From NCBI GenBank assembly GCA_965199095.1, contig CBDAQM010000004.1, positions 558,001 to 622,000 on the forward strand: a DNA stretch of 64,000 bases, in the 5' to 3' direction. The notes under the pieces are model-generated. The model did no database searches, was not told the DNA's origin, and saw only the letters and a program-made list of their open reading frames with translations. How positions within the stretch are numbered: the stretch's first letter is position 1; each line of letters opens with the position of its first letter. This stretch comes from LMUY01 sp965199095. Its GTDB lineage: Bacteria > Pseudomonadota > Alphaproteobacteria > Acetobacterales > Acetobacteraceae. The translations under genes and the position numbers were made by a program. This document shows positions 7,951 to 17,208 of this stretch, piece after piece.

Positions 7951-9536
7951 AGCAGGTCTTGTTGGCAGCCGCCGCCGCGGCGATTATCGGCCTGGCCGCC
8001 CCCGCGATGGCGCAGACCGCGCCGCCCAACACGCTGGTGCTGCTGCGCACGATCGACAGCGATAATTACGACCCGGCCCGCTCCACCGCCCGCTCTGCCG
8101 GGGAGGCGCTGTATTTCATGGCGGACACCCTCACCTCGCTCGACTGGGACATGAAGACGGTGCGCCCCGGCCTGGCGAAGAGCTGGGACGTGAGCCCGGA
8201 CGGCAAGCTCTATACCTTCCACCTGCGCGACGACGTGACGTTCTGCGACGGCCGCAAGATGACGGCCGACGACGTGGTCTACACCATCAAGCGCTTTATC
8301 GACCCGGCGACGCACAGCCCGGTGCGCTGGCGTGCCGGGCCAGTGAAGGACGTGCGGGCGGTCGACCCCACAACCGTCGAATACGAGCTGACGGACCCGT
8401 TCAACGAATTGCCGCTGCAGCTCAGCCTGTTCTTCCTGTCCATCGTGGACAAGCACTCGGTGGAGACGCTTGGGCCGAATTTCGGCGTGCAGGGCTTCAA
8501 CGGGACCGGGCCGTTCTGCTGGGTGTCGTGGACGCCGCGGCAGGACTTGGTGCTGAAGAAGCACGAGGGCTACGTCTGGGGTCCGCCGATCTTCAAGAAC
8601 CCGGCGCCGCAGGTGGACCGGGTGATCTGGCGCGTCATCCCGGATTCCAACACCATCCTTGCCGCGATCCAGTCCGGCCAGGGGGATGCGACGCAGTATG
8701 TGCCGCCGATCGCGCTGCCCTCGCTGCGCAACACGCCGGGGATCACGCTGTCCAACCAGCCGAATTATTTCTGGGACTATTTCATCGGCTTCAAGATCGA
8801 CAAGCCCGCGGTGAACGACCCGGTGCTGCGGCGCGCGATGGTCATGGCGGTGAACCGGGACGCAATCGCCAAGGCGGTGTGGTTCGGCGCGGCGACGCCC
8901 GCGGACAGCTACCTCAACCCAGCCGTGCTGGATTACGACCCGACATCCAAGACGGACTTCCCGGGCTACGACCCGGCGGCGGCGCGCAAGCTACTGGATG
9001 ACAGCGGTTGGGTGGTCGGCGCGGATGGTATCCGCGTCAAGGACGGCGTGCGCGCGTCCTTCATCCTGTACGGCATCAGCGACACGCTGAACAACCGCTC
9101 CGTGGAGGCGATTCAGGCCGACCTGAAGCGGATCGGCGTCGAGATGAAGGTGCAGATGTGGGATGCCACGGTGGCGTGGGGCAAGCTCGCCACGCAGGAG
9201 TTCGGGGCGTTCATCATGTCCTATCCCTACGTGTCCGCCAGCGAGGCGCTGAACCTGTATTTCAACTCCACCAGTACGCCGACGCCGAACCGGATGAACT
9301 GGAAGAACCCGGAGACGGATGCCTGGCTGAAGGAAGCCCGCACCGCCACGGATGACGGCGCGAAGCGTGCGGCGTTGGACCATGTGCAGGAGCAATTGAC
9401 CGAAGCGAATGTGTGGATCCCGCTGGTGCGTGAGCAGCTTTGGGTCACGTCGGGCCGCCGGGCGCATGGCGTGCGGGCGCATGGCATTTACGGCATCGGG
9501 ATTTACAAGGGATTGGACATCACGCTGACGCCATAA
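7947..9536 (+). CDS. ABC transporter substrate-binding protein, family 5
   Basis: Periplasmic solute receptor of the DppA/OppA/NikA type, 529 residues. A clear Sec signal peptide is present: lysine at residue 2, a run of alanine and leucine, and probable cleavage after AMA at about residue 22. The family 5 core begins with LTSLDWDMKTVRPGLAKSWD and continues with YTFHLRDDVTFCDG, both typical of this family. Start ATG 7947 overlaps the upstream permease stop. The ligand is unknown; neighbours are an amidohydrolase and an amidase rather than peptidases, so a small amide is possible. Confidence 0.92.
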   Translation: MKQVLLAAAAAAIIGLAAPAMAQTAPPNTLVLLRTIDSDNYDPARSTARSAGEALYFMADTLTSLDWDMKTVRPGLAKSWDVSPDGKLYTFHLRDDVTFCDGRKMTADDVVYTIKRFIDPATHSPVRWRAGPVKDVRAVDPTTVEYELTDPFNELPLQLSLFFLSIVDKHSVETLGPNFGVQGFNGTGPFCWVSWTPRQDLVLKKHEGYVWGPPIFKNPAPQVDRVIWRVIPDSNTILAAIQSGQGDATQYVPPIALPSLRNTPGITLSNQPNYFWDYFIGFKIDKPAVNDPVLRRAMVMAVNRDAIAKAVWFGAATPADSYLNPAVLDYDPTSKTDFPGYDPAAARKLLDDSGWVVGADGIRVKDGVRASFILYGISDTLNNRSVEAIQADLKRIGVEMKVQMWDATVAWGKLATQEFGAFIMSYPYVSASEALNLYFNSTSTPTPNRMNWKNPETDAWLKEARTATDDGAKRAALDHVQEQLTEANVWIPLVREQLWVTSGRRAHGVRAHGIYGIGIYKGLDITLTP

Positions 9537-9550
9537 GAAGGGCCTGCACG

Positions 9551-10822
9551 ATGGACCCAGCCGACCTCACCGCCACGGCCGCCGGCGCCCGCATGGCCGC
9601 CGGCCAGTTGACGCCGGCCGCGCTGATGGAGGCGTGCCTCGCGCGGATCGCGCAGCGCGAGGCGGACATCCACGCCATGGCCTTCCTCGACCCGGCGCTC
9701 GCCCGCCGGAATGCCGCCAGCGTCAAGCCTGGTCCGCTGCACGGGTTGCCGTTGGGCGTGAAAGACGTGCTCGACACCGCGGACATGCCGACCGAATACA
9801 ACTCGCCCATTTGGCGCGGCCATCAGCCGCGGGCGGATGCCGGGGCGGTTGCCTGGGCGCGGGCGGCCGGCGCGGCGGTGCTGGGCAAGACGGTGACGAC
9901 CGAGTTCGCCACGCGCCATCCAGGCCCCACCACCAACCCGCACAATCCCGCCCACACGCCCGGCGGATCCAGCAGCGGGTCCGCGGCCGGCGTGGCGGCC
10001 GGGTATTTCCCGTTCGCCTACGGCACGCAGACGGCGGGCAGCGTCATCCGCCCGGCCGCGTATTGCGGCGTGGTCGGCTACAAGCCCAGCTACGGCCTGA
10101 TCGAGCGGCACGGCATGAAGCTGATGGCGTTCTCCCTGGACACGATAGGCGTGATGGCGCGCAGCGTGGCCGATTGCGCCCTGCTTGCCGGCGCCGTGTC
10201 CGCGCGCGACCTGGGCGATCCGACGCAGGCGCCAGGCCGTCCATGGCGGATCGGCCTCTGCCGTTCGCCCGTCTGGAGCAGTGCCGACAGCGGCACGCAG
10301 GCCCTGTTGCAGGACGGTGCGGAGCGGCTTCGCAAGGCGGGCGCCGCGGTCGTCGAGTTGGAGTTGCCGCCAGCCTACGCCGACGCGATCGACGCCCACC
10401 CCGTCGTCATGCAGGCGGAGAGCGCCCGCGCCATGGGGTGGGAGATGACGGCGGCACCCGACCAACTCAGCGCCGGGTTGCGGGAGCGGCTTGAGTGGGG
10501 CCTGTCCCAGGCGCCGGAAACCGTCGATGCCGCGCGCATGACCCTGGACGCCGCGCGCCGCGGCTTCGCCGCCGCGACGGAGGCGGTGGACGTGCTGCTC
10601 ACCCCGTCCGCCCCCGGCGAAGCGCCCGAGGGTCTGCACTGGACGGGGGACCCGGCGTTCAACGCATTGTGGACCGCCTTGCACGTGCCCTGCGTCACCG
10701 TGCCTGCCGGCGCCGGGCCGAAGGGCCTGCCGCTCGGTCTACAACTCGTCGGACGCCTCGGCGAGGATAGGATCGTCCTTGCGGCCGCCCACTGGACGGG
10801 CGAGGCGCTGTCGCATCACTGA
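9551..10822 (+). CDS. Amidase signature enzyme
   Basis: Hydrolase of the amidase signature family, 423 residues, probably cytoplasmic. The Ser-cisSer-Lys triad is visible: Lys71 in GVKD, the serine run at 140-142 in the GGSSSG loop, and Ser164 in TAGSVIRPA as nucleophile. The start is ATG at 9551, 14 bases after the binding-protein stop, so it belongs to the same operon. The family includes GatA, but the context and the lack of gatB/gatC favour a catabolic amidase. It may act on the imported compound together with the first gene of the operon. Confidence 0.88.
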   Translation: MDPADLTATAAGARMAAGQLTPAALMEACLARIAQREADIHAMAFLDPALARRNAASVKPGPLHGLPLGVKDVLDTADMPTEYNSPIWRGHQPRADAGAVAWARAAGAAVLGKTVTTEFATRHPGPTTNPHNPAHTPGGSSSGSAAGVAAGYFPFAYGTQTAGSVIRPAAYCGVVGYKPSYGLIERHGMKLMAFSLDTIGVMARSVADCALLAGAVSARDLGDPTQAPGRPWRIGLCRSPVWSSADSGTQALLQDGAERLRKAGAAVVELELPPAYADAIDAHPVVMQAESARAMGWEMTAAPDQLSAGLRERLEWGLSQAPETVDAARMTLDAARRGFAAATEAVDVLLTPSAPGEAPEGLHWTGDPAFNALWTALHVPCVTVPAGAGPKGLPLGLQLVGRLGEDRIVLAAAHWTGEALSHH

Positions 10823-11100
10823 GGCAAGCCTTTCCTCGCCAGTTTAACGAGTCCTTCAATCCCTTCACGCTATCCTGACCTCCGTCATCGACCGCAATTA
10901 CGCCGGTTCAGCAACGGGATCAGTTTCATTGGTTTTACGCCACTCCCCCAGCCGGCTTGGCCTTCGACACACAGGCAGCCTGACCACGCCCGCTGACAAA
11001 GGCTGCACGGCGCAGAGGCGGCGTGACGGGTCGCCCGTCCGCCGAGACAGCCCGGGCTGTCCCCGCGGCCCGACTGCACGGCGCTGGGAGGAAAGCTGAC

Positions 11101-11403
11101 ATGGAACAAGCGAGTCACGACCTTGCTATCGCGGCCCTGCCGCCCGTCATGGATCTGACCGCGGCTGGCCCGCTGGCGACGGAGTTCCTGTCGCATCGCG
11201 GCACCCCGCTGATGGTGGATGGCTCTGCCGTGGAGCGTCTGGGGGCGCAATGCCTCCAAGTGCTGCTCGCAGCCCGCAATGCCTGGGCGGCGGATGGCCA
11301 TGCCTTTTCGATCGAGTCGCCCTCCGCTGCCCTTGCGGAAACCCTCGCGGCCATGGGCGCCGCCGATCTTTTGTCCCAATCGACTGAGGAGAGCCTCGTA
11401 TGA
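11101..11403 (+). CDS. STAS-domain protein at the head of the che operon
   Basis: Small protein of 100 residues with the STAS fold of anti-sigma factor antagonists. The central strand-helix unit reads LMVDGSAVERLGAQCLQVLL (about residues 38-57). In regulated STAS proteins a phosphorylatable serine follows the strand (usually DSSG); here that position reads LGAQ, so control by serine phosphorylation looks unlikely. The ATG at 11101 has GGGAGG 8 to 13 bases upstream. The stop overlaps cheY by four bases. A scaffold or chemotaxis-linked role is inferred only from position. Confidence 0.75.
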   Translation: MEQASHDLAIAALPPVMDLTAAGPLATEFLSHRGTPLMVDGSAVERLGAQCLQVLLAARNAWAADGHAFSIESPSAALAETLAAMGAADLLSQSTEESLV

Positions 11404-11765
11404 CCAAAACCGTGCTGACCGTGGATGACTCGCGGACGATGCGCGACATGCTGCATCTGGCGCTGTCGGAAGCCGGCTACCGCGTCGTGCAGGCTGTCGA
11501 CGGCCTCGACGGGCTGGAGGTGCTGAAGGGCGAGAGGCCGGATGTGATCGTCACGGACATCAACATGCCCCGCATGGACGGCTTCGGCTTCATCGAAGGC
11601 GTGCGCAGCGACAGCAACAACCGCGCCATTCCCATCCTGGTGCTGACGACGGAAAGCGACGCCGCCAAGAAGACCCGGGCGCGCGAGGCGGGTGCGACCG
11701 GCTGGATCATCAAGCCGTTCAACCCGACCAAGCTGGTGGACGCGCTGCGCCGCGTCGCAGCCTGA
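11400..11765 (+). CDS. cheY: Chemotaxis response regulator CheY
   Basis: Single-domain receiver of 121 residues that carries the signal from CheA. The acidic pair is Asp9-Asp10, the phospho-acceptor is Asp53 (VTDINMP), the switch threonine is in LTTESD, and the conserved lysine is in IIKPFNP. There is no output domain. It overlaps the STAS gene by four bases and precedes cheA by 13 bases. A second CheY-like gene lies later in the same operon; one may be a motor regulator and the other a phosphate sink, which cannot be decided here. Confidence 0.94.
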   Translation: MTKTVLTVDDSRTMRDMLHLALSEAGYRVVQAVDGLDGLEVLKGERPDVIVTDINMPRMDGFGFIEGVRSDSNNRAIPILVLTTESDAAKKTRAREAGATGWIIKPFNPTKLVDALRRVAA

Positions 11766-11778
11766 CAGGAAGTCAGCC

Positions 11779-13947
11779 ATGGACCCGATGGACGCCATCC
11801 GCCAAACGTTTTTCCAGGAATGCGAAGAGCAACTGGCCGAGTTGGAGAGCGGCCTGCTCGCCATGCAGGGCGGTGCGCTCGACTCGGAGACAGTGAACGC
11901 CGTCTTCCGCGCCGTCCACTCGGTCAAGGGTGGGGCCGGCGCTTTCGGGCTGGACGACCTGGTGCGGTTTGCCCACGTGTTTGAAACCACGCTGGAGGCC
12001 GTGCGCTCCGACAAGCTGGCGGCCGACGCGCATGTCATCAAGGTCATGCTGCGCGCGGCCGACGTGCTGGCCGACCTGGTCCGCGCGTCCCGCGATGGGC
12101 GCGTCCTGGACGAGTCGCACACCAGCGCCTCCGCGGCCGAACTCGCCTCCCTGGGTGCAGGGCCGGCGCCGGGCGCGTCGGCTCCGCATGCCGCCGCCGA
12201 CGATGGCATGGGCGAGTTCGTGTTCCAGCCGTTGCAGGTTGCGCCGCCGCCGGAGCCGGATGCCTGGACAATACGGTTCCGGCCCTATGCCGCCATGTAT
12301 GCCAAGGCCAATGACGCGGTCATGCTGCTGCGGGAGCTGGCGCGGCTGGGACCGATCACCGTCACGCTGGATGCGAGCGAGCTGCCTGACCTCGCCGCGA
12401 TGGACCCCGAGGGCGCCTATCTCGCCTGGACCGTCGGGCTGCGCACGGACCAGCCAGAATCCGCCATCCAGGAAGTATTCGAATTCGTCGACTGCGATTG
12501 CGAGGTCGACATCCGGGCGGCCACGCCCGCCGCCAGCGAGCCTGCGCCAGCGCCGGAGCTGGACGTGATGGCGCTGATCCGCAGCCTGCAAGGCCAAGCC
12601 GAACCTGCGCCCGCACCAGCGCCCGTATCGATCGAACCGCCGGCGCCGGCGCCGGAGGCCGCGCCCATGCCGGCGAAGGCCACCATTGCTGCCGCGCCGC
12701 CACCCGCCCGCGACGAAGGCGTCGCGGCCCCGAAGCCGACCATCCGCGTTGACCTGGACCGCGTCGACCGCCTGATCGACCTGGTCGGCGAGCTTGTGAT
12801 CAACGGCGCGATGCTCAGCCAGCGCGTGGGTGAGGCCGGGATCAGCCGGGCCTCGGCCGTCACCGTTGCGCTGGACGAGTTGGAGCACCTGACGCGGGAG
12901 ATCCAGGACAGCGTGATGGCGATCCGCGCGCAGCCGGTGAAATCCGTGTTTGCCCGCATGCCGCGGCTGGCGCGTGAAGTGGCCGCGATGACTGGAAAAC
13001 AGGTCCGGCTCACCTCCGAAGGCGAGGCGACCGAGGTCGACAAGACGGTGATCGAGCATTTGGCCGACCCGCTGACGCATATGATCCGCAACGCCATCGA
13101 CCACGGCCTGGAACCACCGGACGTCCGCCGCGCCGCCGGCAAGCCGGAGGAAGGCACCGTCAAGCTGCAGGCGCTGCACCGCTCCGGCCGTATCGTGATC
13201 GAGGTGTCCGATGATGGCGCCGGCATCAACCGCGCGAAGGTGCGGGAGAGCGCCATCGCCAAAGGTCTGGTTCCCCCTGAAGCCGTGCTGAGCGATGAGG
13301 AGACCGACAACCTGATCTTCCTGCCGGGCTTCTCGACCGCGGACAAAGTGTCGGACATTTCCGGTCGCGGCGTGGGCATGGATGTCGTGCGCCGGTCCAT
13401 CCAGGCGCTGGGTGGGCGGATCGCCATCGCCTCGCGTCCAGGCAAAGGCTCCACCTTCACGCTCAGCCTGCCGCTGACGCTCGCCGTGCTGGACGGCATG
13501 GTGGTGACGGTGGCCGAACAGACGCTGATCGTGCCGCTGACCGCGATCATCGAGACGTTGCAGCCGCGGGCGGCCGATATGTATGAAATGGGGGACGGCG
13601 CCCGCGTCATGTCGATCCGCGGCAACTACGTCCCGCTGATCTCCGTGGGCAGTGCGCTGGGTTGGCCCAGCTTGGACAAGTCCAATGCCGGCGGCGTGGC
13701 CCTGCTGGTGGAGGGCGAGGATGGTAGCCGCGCCGTGCTGCTGGTCGACGCCATCCAAGGCCAGCGCCAGGTCGTCATCAAAAGCCTGGAGGCGAATTAC
13801 CGCCGGGTGCCCGGCGTCGCAGCGGCGACCATCCTGGGCGATGGCCGCGTGGCGCTGATCCTGGACGTGGACAGCATCGTGTCCGACGCGCGCGGCGACG
13901 CCCCGCTCGTGGAAACTCGTTCAGAGGTAGGGTTGGCCTATGCTTGA
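11779..13947 (+). CDS. cheA: Chemotaxis histidine kinase CheA
   Basis: Cytoplasmic kinase of 722 residues. Domains in order are: Hpt (P1) with His47 in AVHSVKGGAGAFG; an intermediate domain at about 170-250 starting near IRFRPYAAMY; a proline/alanine-rich linker at about 255-315; the dimerisation domain from about 325 (DRVDRLIDLVGELV); the ATPase domain with N box HMIRNAIDHGLE and G boxes DDGAGIN and GRGVGMDVV; and the CheW-like P5 domain to the end. The start is ATG at 11779 with AGGAAG upstream. It overlaps cheW by eight bases. Confidence 0.96.
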   Translation: MDPMDAIRQTFFQECEEQLAELESGLLAMQGGALDSETVNAVFRAVHSVKGGAGAFGLDDLVRFAHVFETTLEAVRSDKLAADAHVIKVMLRAADVLADLVRASRDGRVLDESHTSASAAELASLGAGPAPGASAPHAAADDGMGEFVFQPLQVAPPPEPDAWTIRFRPYAAMYAKANDAVMLLRELARLGPITVTLDASELPDLAAMDPEGAYLAWTVGLRTDQPESAIQEVFEFVDCDCEVDIRAATPAASEPAPAPELDVMALIRSLQGQAEPAPAPAPVSIEPPAPAPEAAPMPAKATIAAAPPPARDEGVAAPKPTIRVDLDRVDRLIDLVGELVINGAMLSQRVGEAGISRASAVTVALDELEHLTREIQDSVMAIRAQPVKSVFARMPRLAREVAAMTGKQVRLTSEGEATEVDKTVIEHLADPLTHMIRNAIDHGLEPPDVRRAAGKPEEGTVKLQALHRSGRIVIEVSDDGAGINRAKVRESAIAKGLVPPEAVLSDEETDNLIFLPGFSTADKVSDISGRGVGMDVVRRSIQALGGRIAIASRPGKGSTFTLSLPLTLAVLDGMVVTVAEQTLIVPLTAIIETLQPRAADMYEMGDGARVMSIRGNYVPLISVGSALGWPSLDKSNAGGVALLVEGEDGSRAVLLVDAIQGQRQVVIKSLEANYRRVPGVAAATILGDGRVALILDVDSIVSDARGDAPLVETRSEVGLAYA

Positions 13948-14404
13948 TACCACCGTTGCCAGCGTGCAGGAGCGCGAGCTGATCGCGTTCCGGATCGGCG
14001 AGCAGGAATTCTGCGTCGACATCATGGCTGTGCGGGAAATCCGCGGCTGGGCGCCCGTCACCCCGCTGCCGCATTCCCCCAGCTTCCTGCGCGGCGTGCT
14101 GAACCTGCGCGGCGCTGTGCTGCCGATCGTGGATTTGGCCGCCCGGCTGGGTCTGCCGGCCGCCGAGCCCTCCGCCCGGCACGTCATCATCGTGGCGCAG
14201 GTCAACGGGCAGGTGATCGGCCTGCTGGTGGAGGCCGTGTCGGACATCCTGACCATCGGCGACGGACTGATCCAGCAGCCGCCCGAGTTGGCGTCGAGCC
14301 GCGTGCGCACCTTCGTCCAAGGTCTGCTGGCGATCGAGGGACGTATGGTCAGCCTCATTTCGCTCGACCGTATCTTGCCGCGGCCCGAGGCTGAGGCGGC
14401 ATGA
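13940..14404 (+). CDS. cheW: Chemotaxis coupling protein CheW
   Basis: Adaptor of 154 residues that links receptors to CheA. It is a single CheW domain with typical strands: IAFRIGEQEFCVDIMAV near the N terminus, then the conserved RGVLNLRGAVLPIVDLAARL (about residues 52-71) and the later GLLVEAVSDILTI. The start at 13940 lies inside the last codons of cheA, and the end overlaps cheR by four bases. It is the only free CheW in the window. Confidence 0.94.
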   Translation: MLDTTVASVQERELIAFRIGEQEFCVDIMAVREIRGWAPVTPLPHSPSFLRGVLNLRGAVLPIVDLAARLGLPAAEPSARHVIIVAQVNGQVIGLLVEAVSDILTIGDGLIQQPPELASSRVRTFVQGLLAIEGRMVSLISLDRILPRPEAEAA

Positions 14405-15270
14405 TGCCCTCAGTGGACACCAGGCGGGCGCCCGGCATGGTGGACGGCGAGTTCCTGCTGACGGCAGCGGACTTCCAATCCATCGCACGCCTGCTGCACG
14501 ACGAAACCGGCATCACCCTGCATGAGGGCAAGGCGACGCTGCTGTATTCGCGGCTGGGCAAGCGGTTGCGCGCCCTCGGCATGACGGATTTCCGCAGCTA
14601 TTGCGATCTGCTGGCCGATCCGGACGAGAAGGAGGAGCGCGGACGCATGATCCGCGCGCTCACCACCAACGTCACGCGGTTCTTCCGCGAACCGCACCAT
14701 TTCGACCATTTGCGGGACGTCGTGCTGCCGCCGCTGCTGCAGGCGGCGGAGCGTGGCGCCCGCGTGCGGATCTGGTCCGCGGCCTGTTCCACCGGGCAGG
14801 AACCGTATTCCCTGGCGCTTACCATCCTGCAGGTGCTGCCGAACGCGGCGAAGCTGGATGTGCGCGTGCTGGCGACCGACATCGACACGACCGTGCTGGA
14901 ACATGCCAGCAAAGGCCAGTACAATGCCGAGGCGCTTTCCGCCGTGCCCGTCGACCTGCGGACACGCTGGTTCGAGCGCAGCGGGGCGGATTGGACGGCC
15001 GGCGACACGCTGCGCCGGATGATCAGCTTCCGCCCGCTGAACCTGATCAGCACATGGCCGATGCGCGGCACGTTCGACGTCATCATGTGCCGCAACGTCG
15101 TGATCTACTTCGCGGAGGATACCCAAATGGAGATCTGGAAGCGGTTCACGCCGTTGCTGTCGCCGGGCGGCTATCTTTACATAGGACATTCCGAACGGGT
15201 CTCCGGCCCGGCGGCAAAATCCTATGTCAGCGCCGGCATCACCACCTATCAGCGGCGGGCCGACGCATGA
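14401..15270 (+). CDS. cheR: Chemotaxis protein methyltransferase CheR
   Basis: SAM-dependent methyltransferase of 289 residues that adds methyl groups to receptor glutamates during adaptation. The N-terminal helical CheR domain includes LLYSRLGKRLRALGM. The SAM domain carries IWSAACSTGQEPYSLA (about residues 123-138) and FDVIMCRNVVIYF. No C-terminal TPR or pentapeptide-binding extension is present. It overlaps cheW upstream and cheB downstream by four bases each. Confidence 0.95.
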   Translation: MMPSVDTRRAPGMVDGEFLLTAADFQSIARLLHDETGITLHEGKATLLYSRLGKRLRALGMTDFRSYCDLLADPDEKEERGRMIRALTTNVTRFFREPHHFDHLRDVVLPPLLQAAERGARVRIWSAACSTGQEPYSLALTILQVLPNAAKLDVRVLATDIDTTVLEHASKGQYNAEALSAVPVDLRTRWFERSGADWTAGDTLRRMISFRPLNLISTWPMRGTFDVIMCRNVVIYFAEDTQMEIWKRFTPLLSPGGYLYIGHSERVSGPAAKSYVSAGITTYQRRADA

Positions 15271-16325
15271 TCCGGGTCCTGGTGGTCGATGACTCCGCCA
15301 CGATGCGCGCGCTGATCAGGCGGGCGCTGCAGGGCTACAGCGACATGACCGTCGTCGGGGAAGCGTGCGACCCGCTGCAGGCGCGTGAGGCGATCAAGGC
15401 GCTCAACCCGCATGTCATCACGCTGGATATCGAGATGCCGCAGATGAGCGGCCTCGACTTCCTGGAACGCCTGATGCGGCTGCGTCCGATGCCGGTCGTT
15501 ATGGTGTCGACGCTGACCAGCCGGGGCGCGGAGGCGACGCTGCGCGCCCTGGAGCTCGGCGCCGTCGACTGCGTGGCCAAGCCGCGTCTGGACGACCATG
15601 CCGGGTTCGACCGCCTGGCGGAGATCGTGCGGGCCGCCGCCGCCGCCCGGCTGCGCCCGCTGTCGGACGCGCCACCGCCGGCTGTCCACTCGGACTTCAC
15701 GCCCAACGACAGCGTGCTGGCCATCGGCGCCTCGACCGGCGGCGTGGAGGCGCTGCTGTCGATTCTCTCCACCTTTCCGCCCAATTGTCCGCCCACCGTC
15801 ATCACCCAGCACATGCCGGCCACGTTCACGCCGTCCTTCGCCCAGCGCCTGGACCGGTCCTGCGCCGCGACGGTGACCGAGGCGACCGATGGCGCCCGCC
15901 TGGCGCCCGGACAAATCTACCTTGCGCCGGGCGGCCTGACTCATTTGGAGGTGGTGGGGCCGGCCGCCGGGCCCTGGCGATGCCGGCTGAGCGCGACCGA
16001 GACGGTCAATGGCCATCGGCCGTCCGTCGACGTGCTGTTCCATTCCGTTGCCACAACGGCGCGGGCGAAGGCGGTCGGCGTCATCCTGACCGGGATGGGG
16101 AAGGATGGCGCGCGCGGCCTGCACGCCATGCGCCAGGCCGGGGCGCGGACCATCGGCCAGGACGAGCAGAGTTCCGTCGTCTACGGCATGCCAAAGGCTG
16201 CCTTCGAAATCGGTGCTGTCGCAAGGCAGGTCCCGCTGCACGCCGCAGCGTCCGCCATGCTGGCCGCCTGCAACGCCAAAATTGGAGATCGCGCATGCCG
16301 TCCGCTGCTGCCCTCAAGGTGCTGA
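15267..16325 (+). CDS. cheB: Chemotaxis methylesterase/deamidase CheB
   Basis: Two-domain enzyme of 352 residues that demethylates receptors. The N-terminal receiver has the acidic pair in VVDDSATMR and the phospho-Asp in ITLDIEMPQMSG. A linker leads to the esterase domain with catalytic Ser in AIGASTGG, His in ITQHMP and Asp in GMGKDGARG. The start ATG 15267 overlaps cheR as ATGA. The last 31 bases are shared with the following receiver gene in another frame. Confidence 0.95.
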   Translation: MIRVLVVDDSATMRALIRRALQGYSDMTVVGEACDPLQAREAIKALNPHVITLDIEMPQMSGLDFLERLMRLRPMPVVMVSTLTSRGAEATLRALELGAVDCVAKPRLDDHAGFDRLAEIVRAAAAARLRPLSDAPPPAVHSDFTPNDSVLAIGASTGGVEALLSILSTFPPNCPPTVITQHMPATFTPSFAQRLDRSCAATVTEATDGARLAPGQIYLAPGGLTHLEVVGPAAGPWRCRLSATETVNGHRPSVDVLFHSVATTARAKAVGVILTGMGKDGARGLHAMRQAGARTIGQDEQSSVVYGMPKAAFEIGAVARQVPLHAAASAMLAACNAKIGDRACRPLLPSRC

Positions 16326-16684
16326 TCGTCGATGATCAGCAGTCCATGCGATTGCTGATCCGGGGCGGCCTGCAACAACTCGGCTTCCGTGAATTCGACG
16401 AGGCGCCGGACGGCGAGGCCGGCCTGCGCACGTTGATCGCGAGCCCGGCGCAACTGGTGATCAGCGACTTCAACATGCCCAAGCTCGACGGGTTGGAGCT
16501 GCTGCGCGCCGTGCGTGTGTACCCGCCGACGGCGAAGATCGCCTATATCATGCTGACAGGTCGGGGCGACATGGAACTGGTGCAGCGGGCCGTGCAATTC
16601 GGCGTCAACAACTTCCTGGTGAAACCCTTCACCGTCGCCACGCTGCGCGAGAAGATCGAGGCGGTGTTCGGGCCGCTGACATGA
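16295..16684 (+). CDS. cheY: CheY-like response regulator (second)
   Basis: Single receiver domain of 129 residues. Asp13-Asp14 form the acidic pocket, Asp58 (ISDFNMP) is the phospho-acceptor, the switch threonine lies in IMLTGRGD, and the lysine in LVKPF is conserved. The start ATG 16295 lies inside cheB and has TTGGAG upstream, so the overlap is 31 bases. It ends in a 4-base overlap with cheD. Compared with the first CheY it has a longer N terminus. Confidence 0.92.
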   Translation: MPSAAALKVLIVDDQQSMRLLIRGGLQQLGFREFDEAPDGEAGLRTLIASPAQLVISDFNMPKLDGLELLRAVRVYPPTAKIAYIMLTGRGDMELVQRAVQFGVNNFLVKPFTVATLREKIEAVFGPLT

Positions 16685-17208
16685 TGGAAGCAGCGCTTGC
16701 GTCCCGCCGCGTCAACATCGTGCAGGGCGAGTACCACACCACCAACGATCCGGAGGTCGTGCTGACCACCATCCTCGGGTCGTGCGTCGCCGCTTGCCTG
16801 CACGACCCGATGGCGCGGATCGGTGGCATGAACCACTTCCTGCTGCCCGGCAGCGAGGCCCCCGAGCACGGCGTGCACGCGATGGAGTTGCTGGTCAACG
16901 ACATGCTCAAGCGCGGCGCCCGCCGCGACCGGCTGGAGGCAAAGCTGTTCGGCGGCGCCCGCATGCTCAGCGGCCTGACCGATGTCGGCACGCTGAACGC
17001 GGATTTCGCCGAGCGCTTCGCCCGGCGGGAGCGCATCACGGTGACGGGCGGAAGCCTGCGAGGGGATCGCGGCCGGCGCATCCAGTTCTGGCCGGTGGCC
17101 GGGCGGGCGCGCCAGATGATCATGGGCGCCGCCGACGGCGAGGTGTTCGCCGCCGAGCGCGCCCGCCCGGCGCCCGTGCCGGAAACCGGCGGTTTGGAGC
17201 TGTTTTGA
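16681..17208 (+). CDS. cheD: Chemoreceptor glutamine deamidase CheD
   Basis: Cysteine hydrolase of 175 residues that deamidates receptor glutamines. The catalytic cysteine is in ILGSCVAACL and the histidine in GGMNHFLLPG, followed by the conserved FGGARM loop. The start is ATG at 16681. The protein ends with GGLELF, and the next gene product ends with a similar LELF segment. Its stop overlaps the next gene by one base (TGATG). Confidence 0.94.
   Translation: MMEAALASRRVNIVQGEYHTTNDPEVVLTTILGSCVAACLHDPMARIGGMNHFLLPGSEAPEHGVHAMELLVNDMLKRGARRDRLEAKLFGGARMLSGLTDVGTLNADFAERFARRERITVTGGSLRGDRGRRIQFWPVAGRARQMIMGAADGEVFAAERARPAPVPETGGLELF

Noticed and set aside
11773..13758. A minus-strand frame of 661 codons opposite cheA
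   Set aside because: Histidine- and glutamine-rich shadow of cheA; no start site or domain.
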